A DNA stretch of 12,000 nucleotides from Bacteroidaceae bacterium (GTDB lineage Bacteria; Bacteroidota; Bacteroidia; Bacteroidales; Bacteroidaceae), in the NCBI GenBank assembly GCA_900770705.1, contig CAAGLF010000029.1, positions 1 through 12,000 on the forward strand, given 5' to 3'. Each line of letters begins with the position of its first letter. Position 1 is the first letter of the stretch. The notes below the pieces were generated by a model, which was not told where the DNA came from, did not search any database, and saw only the letters and a program-made list of their open reading frames with translations. Below, in pieces: positions 1 through 6,363 of this stretch. Position numbers and translations under genes: made by a program.

Positions 1-12
1 TATAGTCACCAT
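1..12 (-). CDS. Possible first codons of a leftward gene leaving the window
   Basis: An ATG on the minus strand at 12-10 opens a frame reading M-V-T-I before the window ends. An AGGAAGG sequence, which could act as a ribosome-binding site, lies at 24-30, eleven bases upstream of the ATG. A good Bacteroidota promoter at 51-82 would start a transcript about 30 bases before the ATG. Four codons say nothing about function, so this is only a likely gene start. Confidence 0.4.
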
Positions 13-50
13 CAAAAGTTTTGCCTTCCTACTTTTTTCGTTAGGCGGTG

Positions 51-82
51 CAAAGATAGCACTTCCGACCTTTTCGGCCAAA
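51..82 (-). promoter_or_regulatory. Bacteroidota-type promoter for a leftward gene beyond the left edge
   Basis: On the minus strand a TTTG at 82-79 is followed after exactly 20 bases by TATCTTTG at 58-51. This matches the Bacteroidota primary-sigma consensus (TTTG, 19-21 bases, TAnnTTTG) in every defined position and is the best promoter in the window. It points left, toward the ATG at 12-10. Confidence 0.75.
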
Positions 83-152
83 TTTTTCCCTTGCTTTTTT
101 CCCTTTTTGCCAAGGAAAGGGCGTTTTCTGCCGTCGAGCGACTGTGCGCTGC

Positions 153-1733
153 CTACGGACATACGTCGCCGGGCGCGACAAAAGCGGGAACCGACTCCCG
201 CCCGAAGCGGTCGAAGGCCGTCACGGCGTAGCGGGTATGCAGCAGGCGCGGCAAGGCCGGCCGAAAGGTAAATTCCGGGCCTTCCACGCCTTGCAATACC
301 AGGCGCAAGGGGGCGTCGCTGCCCACGCGGTAGACATTGTAGCGCACCGCAGGCGCCGGCAGGGCCGCCGCACGCTCCGCCGCAGGCGCACCGCCTTCGA
401 GCAAGGCACGGAGCGAGGAAGTGTCGCCTCCACTTTCAGCCGCGCCGGCTTCCGCGACAATGCGGAAGCGGAGCTGTCCGCCCTCGAGGGAGCAGCTCAC
501 CTTCGGCACTGCCGGAGCGGGCACGCCCCCGGCGGCGATGGCAGGCGGCAGCGCGGGACTGGCATAGAATTCCTGCTTCAGCCACGTATATATCCCCTTG
601 GTATCGGCCAGCAGGAAGCGGGAACGAAACTGGGCCTGGCCCTGCAGCCCCGCTTGGCGGGCGAAACGCATTTGTCGCTGCACGACGGCAAGCGGCCAGT
701 CGCGCTGACGGGCGTCGAGCTGGTAGGTAGCGAGCCCTGCGGCCACGGGGCGTCCGTCGCTGGCGGCGGCCCAGTCGAATGCAAAGGGGTAAAAGTGTCG
801 TCCGTCGAAGTACATCATCGGAAAGAGCCAGTCCATCCAGCCTTCCTGCTGCCAGCGGCGCACGTCCTGGCTCACGGCGTCGCGGGCGTTCCACCCGAAG
901 GAACTGTAGAGCGGCAGGTCGGCATACTTCCCTATCGGGGAGCAGCTCACGCAGAGCCAGGGCTTGAGCGACTTGACCTGTCCGCTGATTTTCCGCACAC
1001 AGCGCGACACATTCTCCCGCTCCCAGGCTTTCCGCGCCTGGCCGCGGCCGTATTTCCGGTAGGTCTGCGCGTCGCTGAATCCGACGGAGGCTTCGGGATA
1101 GCGTATATAGTCGAGGTGAATGCCGTCGACGTCGTAGTTCCGGGCTATTTCGGCACAAAGGGCGGCGAGATAGTCGTCCGTTCCGGGCACACCGGGGTCC
1201 ATCATCCAGCCGTCGTTGGTCTTCCGGCAGAGTTCGGGGTGCCTGCGCGGCAGCGAAGCCGCTCCCAGGGCCTTGACGGCCTCCGGCTTGCAGACGGGAA
1301 AAGCCACTACCCAGGCGTGCAGTTGCAGTCCGCGCCTGTGCGCCTCCTCTACGGCAAAGGCCAGCGGATCGAAGAGGGGCTCCCGCCCGTATCTCCCGCC
1401 GATGGCGGCGTCCCAAGGCTCGATGGCAGAGCGATAGGCCGTGGTACCGCGGATACGCGACTGGAAAAGCACCACGTTGAAGCCGGCCGCGGCATACTGG
1501 TCGAGCATCCGGCAGAGCGACTGCTTCTCGCGCTCGGCGGCAACCGCGTCGGTGAGTGCGGACGCCGGCCAATCCAGACCGCTCAGCGTAGTCAGCCAGA
1601 CGGCGCGTATCTCCCGCGGCGGCAAGGCCAAGGTATCGGCACCGGCCGGTGCGTCGAGCAGAAAAGCCGGCACGGTCTGCGCCCCGGCCGCAAGGCTGAG
1701 GAGGAAGAGAAAGAGGGAGAGGAAACGTTTCAT
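153..1733 (-). CDS. Secreted GHL10 (DUF187-type) glycoside-hydrolase-like protein
   Basis: The product is 526 residues from the ATG at 1733. That start is chosen because it gives a clean signal peptide, MKRFLSLFLFLLSLAAGAQ, with cleavage near residue 19; a TTG start at 1766 would put eleven extra residues in front of it. The mature protein opens with the family hallmark EIRAVWLTTLSGLDWP (about 41-56). It continues as a TIM-barrel-like domain with FNVVLFQSRIRG (85-96), LHAWVVAFP (138-146), DGIHLDYIRYP (203-213) and MDWLFPMMYFD. Asp208 in HLDYIRYP sits where barrel glycosidases often carry a catalytic acid, but that role is inferred. A C-terminal region of about 100 residues (RYNVYRV... YAVTAFDRFGRES) resembles a fibronectin-III-like module. 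The protein is probably periplasmic or envelope-bound; GHL10 substrates are poorly known. No terminator is evident after the stop. Confidence 0.88.
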   Translation of the reverse strand: MKRFLSLFLFLLSLAAGAQTVPAFLLDAPAGADTLALPPREIRAVWLTTLSGLDWPASALTDAVAAEREKQSLCRMLDQYAAAGFNVVLFQSRIRGTTAYRSAIEPWDAAIGGRYGREPLFDPLAFAVEEAHRRGLQLHAWVVAFPVCKPEAVKALGAASLPRRHPELCRKTNDGWMMDPGVPGTDDYLAALCAEIARNYDVDGIHLDYIRYPEASVGFSDAQTYRKYGRGQARKAWERENVSRCVRKISGQVKSLKPWLCVSCSPIGKYADLPLYSSFGWNARDAVSQDVRRWQQEGWMDWLFPMMYFDGRHFYPFAFDWAAASDGRPVAAGLATYQLDARQRDWPLAVVQRQMRFARQAGLQGQAQFRSRFLLADTKGIYTWLKQEFYASPALPPAIAAGGVPAPAVPKVSCSLEGGQLRFRIVAEAGAAESGGDTSSLRALLEGGAPAAERAAALPAPAVRYNVYRVGSDAPLRLVLQGVEGPEFTFRPALPRLLHTRYAVTAFDRFGRESVPAFVAPGDVCP

Positions 1734-1741
1734 ACTACGGG

Positions 1742-1866
1742 GTACAAAAATACAAAGCCCGAACAATTTTCTGGTGAGCCAAAAGAAAAAATTACACGGG
1801 CGGAAGAAAAAATTACAAGGGCGAAAGGAAAAAATACAAGGGCGAAAGAAAAAATTTCTGCCGAGG
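1742..1866. repeat. Array of about six 21-base A-tract units
   Basis: Four contiguous units (1783-1803, 1804-1824, 1825-1845, 1846-1866) each have an A-rich half such as AAGAAAAAATT followed by ACAAGGGCG or, in the last, TCTGCCGAG. Units two and three differ from each other at only a few positions. The same phase extends left in weaker form: 1742-1762 ends in ACAAAGCCCGA, and 1763-1783 is degenerate. The array fills most of the gap between the TPR gene and the GHL10 gene. Related units recur at 4886-4952, 6411-6452 and 8579-8641. Confidence 0.85.
1745..1752 (-). promoter_or_regulatory. Candidate -7 element for the GHL10 gene
   Basis: TATTTTTG on the minus strand fits TAnnTTTG. Only 11 bases separate it from the ATG at 1733, so the leader would be very short. 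No TTTG lies at the usual distance upstream. The element sits inside the left-most unit of the 21-base repeat array, so the match may partly reflect the repeat. Confidence 0.4.
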
Positions 1867-1883
1867 AAGTATCGCCTTCCTCG
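1849..1883 (-). terminator. Intrinsic terminator after the TPR gene
   Basis: CGAGGAAG (1862-1869) pairs perfectly with CTTCCTCG (1876-1883) around a six-base loop. On the minus strand, GGCAGAAATTTTTTC follows, so the T-run begins a few bases after the stem. It lies 13 bases past the TPR stop codon. The T-run is supplied by the last unit of the 21-base repeat array. Confidence 0.7.
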
Positions 1884-1895
1884 TAGCGCCGTGGT

Positions 1896-2840
1896 TCATC
1901 GGCACGCCTCGAAGTATTCGCGCAGGGCACTGCGCGACAGTCCGAGCCCGACAGCCTGCTCCAGGTCGCGCCGCGCGGCAACTTTCTGCTTCATCGCGAG
2001 GCGGCACAGCGCCCGGGCCACATAATTTTCGGCCACTTGCGGCTGCTTCGCGATGACCGCGTCGTAATCCGCCGCCGCCAGTTCGTAATGCTGGCCGTCC
2101 ATCTCCCATTCCGCCCTGAGCAGCAGGGCGTCGGTGCTTCCGGGATGGGCGGAGAGGTAGAGATCGAGGCGTTCGGCGGCTTCGCGCGGACGTCCGTCGC
2201 AGCGCAGGTTGACGACATACAGCAGGGCGGCATTCTCGTTGGCCGGCGCGGCAGCCAGCAGCTCGTCCAGACTTTGGCGTGCCTGGGTATAAAGCTTTTG
2301 TCCCATCAGCGCAGAAGCACGAATGAAGAGCAGGCGGGAGCGCAGACTGTCGCGGCAGTCGCGCAGGAGTACGTCGCAGTCGGATGCAGCGTCCGCATAA
2401 CGGGCACACTGGAGCAGGGCCGTGGCGCGCAGGCTGCGTACTTCGACATCTTCCGGCCGCGACGCGAGCACCTCGTTGAGCTGTGCAACAGCCTCCTGCG
2501 GACGTCCCGTGGCCAGCGACAGGCGGGCAAGTTGCGTACGGAGCACATAGTTGCCCGGCGCTTGAGGACGCAACTTCAGCGCACGGCGAAAGGCGGTCTC
2601 CGCAGCCTCCAGGGAATCCGTATGCAGGGCATTGAAGGCTCGGGTGAGGCAGTCGGCATAGGCTACGGAGTCGGCACGCAGGCGTTCGGCCTCGTGTCTG
2701 CGGTCGTAGTCGCGGAGAGTTTTGGCGTGCAGGCCGTCGCCGCCCGAAAGGTCGATGACCGTTTGGGCGGAGAGCGGAAGAAGCAAGAAGAAGAAGGCGC
2801 CTGTGAATAAAAAGCGGCGGAACAGAAGGAAATGGTACAT
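1896..2840 (-). CDS. Secreted tetratricopeptide-repeat protein
   Basis: The product is 314 residues. It starts MYHFLLFRRF and continues with a hydrophobic stretch ending LLLPLSAQ, a Sec signal peptide cleaved near residue 26. After a charged linker, about residues 60-310 form consecutive TPR-like helix pairs. Recognisable stretches are SLEAAETAFRRALKLRPQAPGNY, RPQEAVAQLNEVLASRPEDVEVR, KLYTQARQSLDELL, RPREAAERLDLYL and HYELAAADYDAVIAKQPQ. TPR arrays bind proteins, and no catalytic motif is present, so a periplasmic scaffold or accessory role is likely; the partner is unknown. It is a single-gene unit with its own -7 element and a terminator after the stop. Confidence 0.88.
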   Translation of the reverse strand: MYHFLLFRRFLFTGAFFFLLLPLSAQTVIDLSGGDGLHAKTLRDYDRRHEAERLRADSVAYADCLTRAFNALHTDSLEAAETAFRRALKLRPQAPGNYVLRTQLARLSLATGRPQEAVAQLNEVLASRPEDVEVRSLRATALLQCARYADAASDCDVLLRDCRDSLRSRLLFIRASALMGQKLYTQARQSLDELLAAAPANENAALLYVVNLRCDGRPREAAERLDLYLSAHPGSTDALLLRAEWEMDGQHYELAAADYDAVIAKQPQVAENYVARALCRLAMKQKVAARRDLEQAVGLGLSRSALREYFEACR

Positions 2841-2863
2841 CAGTTGCGGTTGGTTGGAGTGCG

Positions 2864-2871
2864 CAAAGATA
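2864..2871 (-). promoter_or_regulatory. -7 element for the TPR gene
   Basis: TATCTTTG on the minus strand matches TAnnTTTG perfectly, 23 bases before the ATG. The -33 position, about 20 bases upstream, reads only GTCG, so that element is poor. Confidence 0.6.
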
Positions 2872-2991
2872 CGATTTCGCGGCAGAACACCGACCTTCCG
2901 CCGCAGTAATTAACGGAACGGAGGCCGGTTTAAGGCTTTTTTCGGCCGCAGGCGGCATTCCCGCCCCCGCGGCTTCCCGAGAGGGCGCCGG

Positions 2992-3474
2992 TCACCGCTT
3001 TGCCTCCGACTCCGGAATGGAAACGCCGTAGTCGTGCTTGATTTCCTCCATCACAAAGGTACTTTCCAGCGACGCAAGGCTGTCGATCCGCCCCAGGACA
3101 TTGAAGATGAACTGCTGGTAGTACTTCATATCGGGCGCGTGGATCTTCAGCAGATAGTCGAAGGAGCCCGAGATGTTGTAACACTCCGTCACTTCGGGGA
3201 TATTGCGGACAATATGACAGAAGTCCGAAGCAATCTGACGGTTCAACTGCTTCAGCTTGACGCTGCAGAACACCACGAAACCGCGATGCAGCTTCTCGGC
3301 GTCCAGCACAGCGACATATCTCTTGATGATACCTTCGCGCTCCAGCCTGTGGAGACGTCCGAAGACGGGGGAAGGCGAAAGATTGACCTTGGCCGCCAGT
3401 TCCTTGGCAGTGAGGCGGGCATTCTGCTGCAGGATACGCAGGATTTGCAGGTCGGTGCGGTCGAGTTTTTCCAT
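2992..3474 (-). CDS. Lrp/AsnC-family transcriptional regulator
   Basis: The product is 160 residues from the ATG at 3474 (MEKLDRTDLQILRILQQNAR), the usual Lrp N-terminus. An upstream ATG at 3492 would add six residues, MSASPT, and cannot be excluded. A winged helix-turn-helix lies at about 5-50 (LTAKELAAKVNLSPSPVFGRLHRLEREGIIKRY in sequence order). The AsnC/RAM effector domain lies at about 64-145, with the diagnostic stretches EVTECYNISGSFDYLLKI and ESTFVMEEIKHD. Family members form dimers to octamers and respond to amino acids; the effector and targets here are unknown. Only about 45 bases separate the start from the T-run of the rubrerythrin terminator, and I see no TAnnTTTG there, so expression may depend on read-through or an atypical promoter. 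Confidence 0.93.
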   Translation of the reverse strand: MEKLDRTDLQILRILQQNARLTAKELAAKVNLSPSPVFGRLHRLEREGIIKRYVAVLDAEKLHRGFVVFCSVKLKQLNRQIASDFCHIVRNIPEVTECYNISGSFDYLLKIHAPDMKYYQQFIFNVLGRIDSLASLESTFVMEEIKHDYGVSIPESEAKR

Positions 3475-3519
3475 AGTAGGGGAGGCGGACATGGCTTCCG
3501 TGGCAGGCGAAAGGGCAGA

Positions 3520-3566
3520 AAGGAAGAAAAGTCCGGCTTCTCACGGCAGTAACGGGAGAAGCCGGA
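3520..3566 (-). terminator. Intrinsic terminator after reverse rubrerythrin
   Basis: TCCGGCTTCTC (3532-3542) and GAGAAGCCGGA (3556-3566) form a perfect 11-bp stem with a 13-base loop. On the minus strand the stem is followed by TTTTCTTCCTTTC. It lies 33 bases past the rubrerythrin stop. Confidence 0.88.
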
Positions 3567-3599
3567 CGGATTTGTCAGGTTTACGCGGGGAGGAGTGCC

Positions 3600-4151
3600 T
3601 TACTTCTGTCCGAAGTAGCGGTTGAACAATCCCTCAAAGCCCTTGCCGTGGCGTGCTTCGTCGCGGGCCATTTCGTGTACCGTATCGTGAATGGCGTCGA
3701 GGTTAAGCTCCTTCGCACGCTTTGCAATGCGAGCCTTGTCTTCGCAGGCACCGGCCTCGGCATTCATACGCTTCTCGAGGTTCGTCTTGGTGTCCCAGAC
3801 CACATCGCCGAGGAGTTCGGCAAACTTGGCAGCGTGCTCAGCCTCTTCCCAAGCGTAGCGCTTGAAAGCCTCAGCCACTTCAGGATAACCTTCGCGGTCG
3901 GCCTGACGGCTCATCGCGAGATACATTCCGACCTCAGTGCACTCTCCCATAAAATGGTTGTTGAGGTCCTTGATCATTTCTTCGTCACAGCCCTTTGCCA
4001 CGCCGATGACGTGTTCGGCCACAAAGCTCAGTTTAGCGTCGCCCAGCTCCTTGAACTTGCTGGCAGGCACGCCACACATCGGACACTTCTCGGGAGCGCT
4101 GTCTCCCTCGTGGATATAACCACATACGGTGCAGATAAATTTCTTTTTCAT
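3600..4151 (-). CDS. Reverse rubrerythrin (N-terminal rubredoxin plus diiron domain)
   Basis: The product is 183 residues. The N-terminus is a rubredoxin-type FeS4 centre with ligands Cys7, Cys10, Cys23 and Cys26 (ICTVCG, KCPMCG). It is followed by a four-helix ferritin-like domain with diiron-ligand candidates Glu70 and Glu73 (GECTEVG), Glu103 to His106 (WEEAEHAAKF), Glu132, and Glu165/His168 (RDEARHGKGF). Classical rubrerythrin has the rubredoxin at the C-terminus, so this order marks the reverse type. Known members are cytoplasmic NADH-linked peroxide reductases of anaerobes. The start at 4151 leaves 56 bases after the PerR-type gene, with no TAnnTTTG in the gap, so the two are probably co-transcribed. 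A strong terminator follows. Confidence 0.92.
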   Translation of the reverse strand: MKKKFICTVCGYIHEGDSAPEKCPMCGVPASKFKELGDAKLSFVAEHVIGVAKGCDEEMIKDLNNHFMGECTEVGMYLAMSRQADREGYPEVAEAFKRYAWEEAEHAAKFAELLGDVVWDTKTNLEKRMNAEAGACEDKARIAKRAKELNLDAIHDTVHEMARDEARHGKGFEGLFNRYFGQK

Positions 4152-4207
4152 TGCAGTAAAATTTTAAGTTGTTATTGAACGAATTGTACGTGTATGTTTC
4201 CGTGAAA

Positions 4208-4651
4208 TCAGACGGCCTTTTCCGCCTTGGTTCCGGCCTGGCCCTGACACTGGGGGCAGAGCCCGCGGACATAGAGGTGGAAGTTTTTCGGCGAAAAGCC
4301 GTCGGGCAAATGGCAGACGCCGCTCAAGCCTCCCGCGCAGAGGGGCAAATCGTGCACGCGGCCGCAGGCGGTGCAGAGGAAGTGGGCGTGGGGCGATGTC
4401 TCGGCGTCGAAACAGGCATTTTTCTCGTCGATGGTGAGCATTCCCACGGCACCGCTCTCCACAAGGACGCGGAGCGTATTGTAGACCGTCGTCTTGGACA
4501 GCGTGGGCATCGCAGACAGCAAATCCGCGTATATCCTGTCGGCCGTCGGGTGCGTAGGATGCTGACGCAGATAGTCCATCACGGCCATCCGCTGTACCGA
4601 AGGCTTCACGCCGTGTGCTATGAGGTAGTCGTAGGTGCTTCTCTGTTCCAT
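4208..4651 (-). CDS. perR: PerR-type Fur-family peroxide-sensing repressor
   Basis: The product is 147 residues from the ATG at 4651 (MEQRSTYDYLIAHGVKPSVQ). The frame stays open to 4738, but that extension would run through the promoter and operator, so I reject it. A winged helix lies at about 10-75, with HPTADRIYADLL and LSKTTVYNTLRVL. The regulatory-metal residues His34, Asp82, His88, His90 and Asp101 align with B. subtilis PerR His37, Asp85, His91, His93 and Asp104 at a constant offset of three. Asp rather than Glu at the last position is the feature linked to peroxide-sensitive PerR as opposed to Fur. Structural zinc cysteines are Cys93/96 (CTAC) and Cys132/135 (CPQC). A PerR-box-like site precedes the gene and reverse rubrerythrin follows, which supports peroxide sensing. 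Assignment as Fur or Zur is possible but less likely. Confidence 0.85.
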   Translation of the reverse strand: MEQRSTYDYLIAHGVKPSVQRMAVMDYLRQHPTHPTADRIYADLLSAMPTLSKTTVYNTLRVLVESGAVGMLTIDEKNACFDAETSPHAHFLCTACGRVHDLPLCAGGLSGVCHLPDGFSPKNFHLYVRGLCPQCQGQAGTKAEKAV

Positions 4652-4706
4652 CTTGGAGTGTGTTGGGCGGACCGGACTGGGAAGGAGTACAACGCACGAA
4701 GGCAAA

Positions 4707-4721
4707 TTGTAATCATTACAG
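4707..4721. promoter_or_regulatory. PerR-box-like operator upstream of perR
   Basis: TTGTAATCATTACAG contains a perfect 13-base palindrome, TGTAATCATTACA (4708-4720). It matches the Bacillus PerR box TTATAATnATTATAA at 11 of 14 defined positions. It begins 15 bases downstream of the perR -7 element, at or just after the expected transcription start. A bound repressor there would block initiation or early elongation. Confidence 0.7.
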
Positions 4722-4735
4722 CCTTGTTTCCATTG

Positions 4736-4767
4736 CAAATATACTGAGAGTTATACAACCCTGCAAG
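4736..4767 (-). promoter_or_regulatory. Promoter of perR and reverse rubrerythrin
   Basis: On the minus strand CTTG (4767-4764) is followed after 20 bases by TATATTTG (4743-4736). The -7 is perfect and the -33 has three of four bases. The leader to the ATG at 4651 would be about 75-80 bases and contains the palindrome at 4707-4721. Confidence 0.7.
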
Positions 4768-4885
4768 CATTTTACACTTTTTTTGTCTGAAAAAGAAAGC
4801 GGGGGTGGGAAATTTCCTCCCAAGGGCTCTGAAATACATAGTTCCGAGGGGATAAAAATAGCTATCTACAGGCTCCGCACAACTA

Positions 4886-4937
4886 CAAGGGCGGAAAGAA
4901 AAATTTCAAGGCCCGAAATTAATTTTTCAGGCCTTGA
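4886..4937. repeat. 21-base A-tract units downstream of purA
   Basis: CAAGGGCGG at 4886, CAAGGCCCG at 4907 and CAGGCCTTG at 4928 recur at 21-base intervals with A/T-rich sequence between. They are the same kind of unit as in the array at 1742-1866. The last one is turned into the return arm of the inverted repeat. Confidence 0.7.
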
Positions 4938-4952
4938 AATTTTTCTTTCCGC
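4891..4952 (-). terminator. Perfect 23-bp inverted repeat, probable purA terminator
   Basis: Bases 4891-4913 are the exact reverse complement of 4930-4952, separated by a 16-base loop. The inner part of the stem is AAGGCC/GGCCTT, flanked by an A-run on one arm and a T-run on the other (AAATTTTTC on the minus strand). This is the shape of a bidirectional intrinsic terminator. The arms are built from 21-base repeat units in opposite orientation. It lies 82 bases past the purA stop. Confidence 0.7.
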
Positions 4953-5034
4953 GGAGATACTAAAACCGGGTGCCGGGAAAGTGCAGGCTTCTGCAGCACG
5001 CGGTAGAGGCGGCACGCACCAAAGCGGGGGGTAA

Positions 5035-6312
5035 TCAGCGGATAATGGTGGCTTCGCGGTCGGGACCGACGCTTACAATCCTGATAGGCGTTTGGAGTGC
5101 CCGCTCGAGATAAGCGATATAGTCGGCAAAGGCTTTCGGGAAGTCGCTCTCGCTGCGGATTCCGCCGAGGGGCGTCTTCCAGCCGGGCAGGTCCTCGTAC
5201 ACGGCAGCCCAGCCCTCTGTGTCGTAAGGCATAGTAGTGGTGCGTTGCCCGCCTTTCTCGTAAGCCACACAGGCTCGGATGGTGTCGAATCCGTCGAGTA
5301 CATCGCCCTTCATCATCACCAAGTCGGTCACACCGTTTATCATAATGGCATATTTCAGCGCTACCAAATCGACCCAGCCGCACCTGCGGTTGCGTCCCGT
5401 CACAGCTCCGTACTCGTTGCCGATGTGACGGATGGTTTCGCCCGTCTCGTCGAAAAGTTCCACGGGGAAAGGACCGGCTCCCACGCGGGTGGAGTATGCC
5501 TTGAAGATACCGAAGACGCGATCGATACGGTTGGGAGCGATGCCCAGGCCGGTACATACGCCGCCCGAAGTGGTATTGCTCGAGGAGACGAAAGGATAGG
5601 TACCATGATCTATGTCCAAGAGCGAACCTTGTGCCCCCTCTGCCAGGACAGACTTGCCCGCGTCGAGCGCAGCATTAAGTTCTATCTCCGTATCCGTCAG
5701 GTGGAACTTACGCATATATTCCACGCCTTCGAGCCAGCGTTCCTCCTCTTCCCGGATGTCGTAGTCGGTGTAATGCAGGTCTGCCAGCATTTGCACGTGC
5801 CGCGCCTTGAGCGCCTGGTATTTCCGCTCGAAGTCGCAGAGGATGTCTCCCACGCGCAAGCCCACACGGGCGGCCTTGTCGGAATAGGTAGGGCCGATGC
5901 CCTTACCCGTAGTGCCCACCTTGTTCTTCCCCTTGGCGGCTTCGTAGGCTCTGTCGAGCACGCGGTGCGTCGGAAGTATGAGATGGGCACGCCTGCTGAT
6001 GTGCAAGCGTTCCGTCAGGCTGTAGCCCGCATTCTCAAGCTCGCGGGCCTCAGCCATAAAGAGGTCGGGGGCAATCACACAACCGTTGCCAATGATATTG
6101 ATCTTGGTCTCATCGAAAATTCCGGAGGGGATGGAGCGAAGTACGAACTTCTTCCCTTCAAAGATGATGGTATGGCCGGCGTTCGGGCCACCGGCGAAAC
6201 GTGCTACGATGTCGTAGCGAGGGGTAAAGTAGTCCACGACTTTTCCCTTTCCCTCGTCACCAAAGACGATACCCAGCAGGGCATCAACTTTTCCTTTTGC
6301 CATATCTGTCAT
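5035..6312 (-). CDS. purA: Adenylosuccinate synthetase
   Basis: The product is 425 residues, normal for the family. It joins IMP and aspartate using GTP to give adenylosuccinate, the first step from IMP to AMP, as a cytoplasmic homodimer. Visible motifs are GDEGKGK (18-24, with catalytic Asp19), GGPNAGHT (41-48, His47), GTTGKGIGPTY (130s), EGAQGSLLDIDHGTYPFVSSSNT, VTGRNRRCGWVDLVALKYA and the C-terminal SVGPDREATIIR. In nearly all family members I recall, the residues before GDEGKGK are QW; here they are Val16-Phe17 (LLGIVFGDEGKGK). The start at 6312 (MTDMAKG) is preceded by an A/T-rich TATATAA; the ATG at 6303 is an alternative. It is a single-gene unit with its own promoter and terminator. 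Confidence 0.97.
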   Translation of the reverse strand: MTDMAKGKVDALLGIVFGDEGKGKVVDYFTPRYDIVARFAGGPNAGHTIIFEGKKFVLRSIPSGIFDETKINIIGNGCVIAPDLFMAEARELENAGYSLTERLHISRRAHLILPTHRVLDRAYEAAKGKNKVGTTGKGIGPTYSDKAARVGLRVGDILCDFERKYQALKARHVQMLADLHYTDYDIREEEERWLEGVEYMRKFHLTDTEIELNAALDAGKSVLAEGAQGSLLDIDHGTYPFVSSSNTTSGGVCTGLGIAPNRIDRVFGIFKAYSTRVGAGPFPVELFDETGETIRHIGNEYGAVTGRNRRCGWVDLVALKYAIMINGVTDLVMMKGDVLDGFDTIRACVAYEKGGQRTTTMPYDTEGWAAVYEDLPGWKTPLGGIRSESDFPKAFADYIAYLERALQTPIRIVSVGPDREATIIR

Positions 6313-6346
6313 TTATATAAGGTGCGAAATAAGCTGATTTGCGGCA

Positions 6347-6354
6347 CAAAGTTA
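6347..6354 (-). promoter_or_regulatory. -7 element for purA
   Basis: TAACTTTG on the minus strand matches TAnnTTTG, 34 bases before the ATG at 6312. No TTTG lies 19-21 bases upstream; instead that region holds the inverted repeat at 6364-6385. Confidence 0.6.
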
Positions 6355-6363
6355 TACTTTTTT

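Larger units (their letters stand above)
4768..5034. other. Intergenic region between the perR promoter and the purA stop
   Basis: No gene is visible here. It holds the repeat-derived inverted repeat at 4891-4952 and a short palindrome, GGAAATTTCC, at 4808-4817 upstream of the perR promoter. The 82 bases between the purA stop and the inverted repeat are GC-rich and show no other clear signal. Confidence 0.6.

Noticed and set aside
1783..1866. CRISPR array
   Set aside because: The units are directly tandem with no unique spacers, and no cas gene is nearby.
144..1886. 580-codon open frame on the plus strand
   Set aside because: It lies opposite the GHL10 gene, has low-complexity Arg/Gly/Ala-rich sequence with no family features, and runs through the repeat array (GKNTRAKEKI). 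GC-rich coding DNA often leaves such antisense frames open.
2037..2810. 257-codon open frame on the plus strand
   Set aside because: It is antisense to the TPR gene, which has a signal peptide, promoter and terminator of its own.
2945..2956. GCCGC/GCGGC hairpin after the Lrp-type gene
   Set aside because: The loop would be only two bases, and on the minus strand it is followed by A residues, not T, so it is a poor terminator.
4152..4207. Separate promoter or PerR box for reverse rubrerythrin
   Set aside because: The palindrome TAAAATTTTA is present, but neither TAnnTTTG nor TGTAATnATTACA fits here, so co-transcription with perR is more likely.
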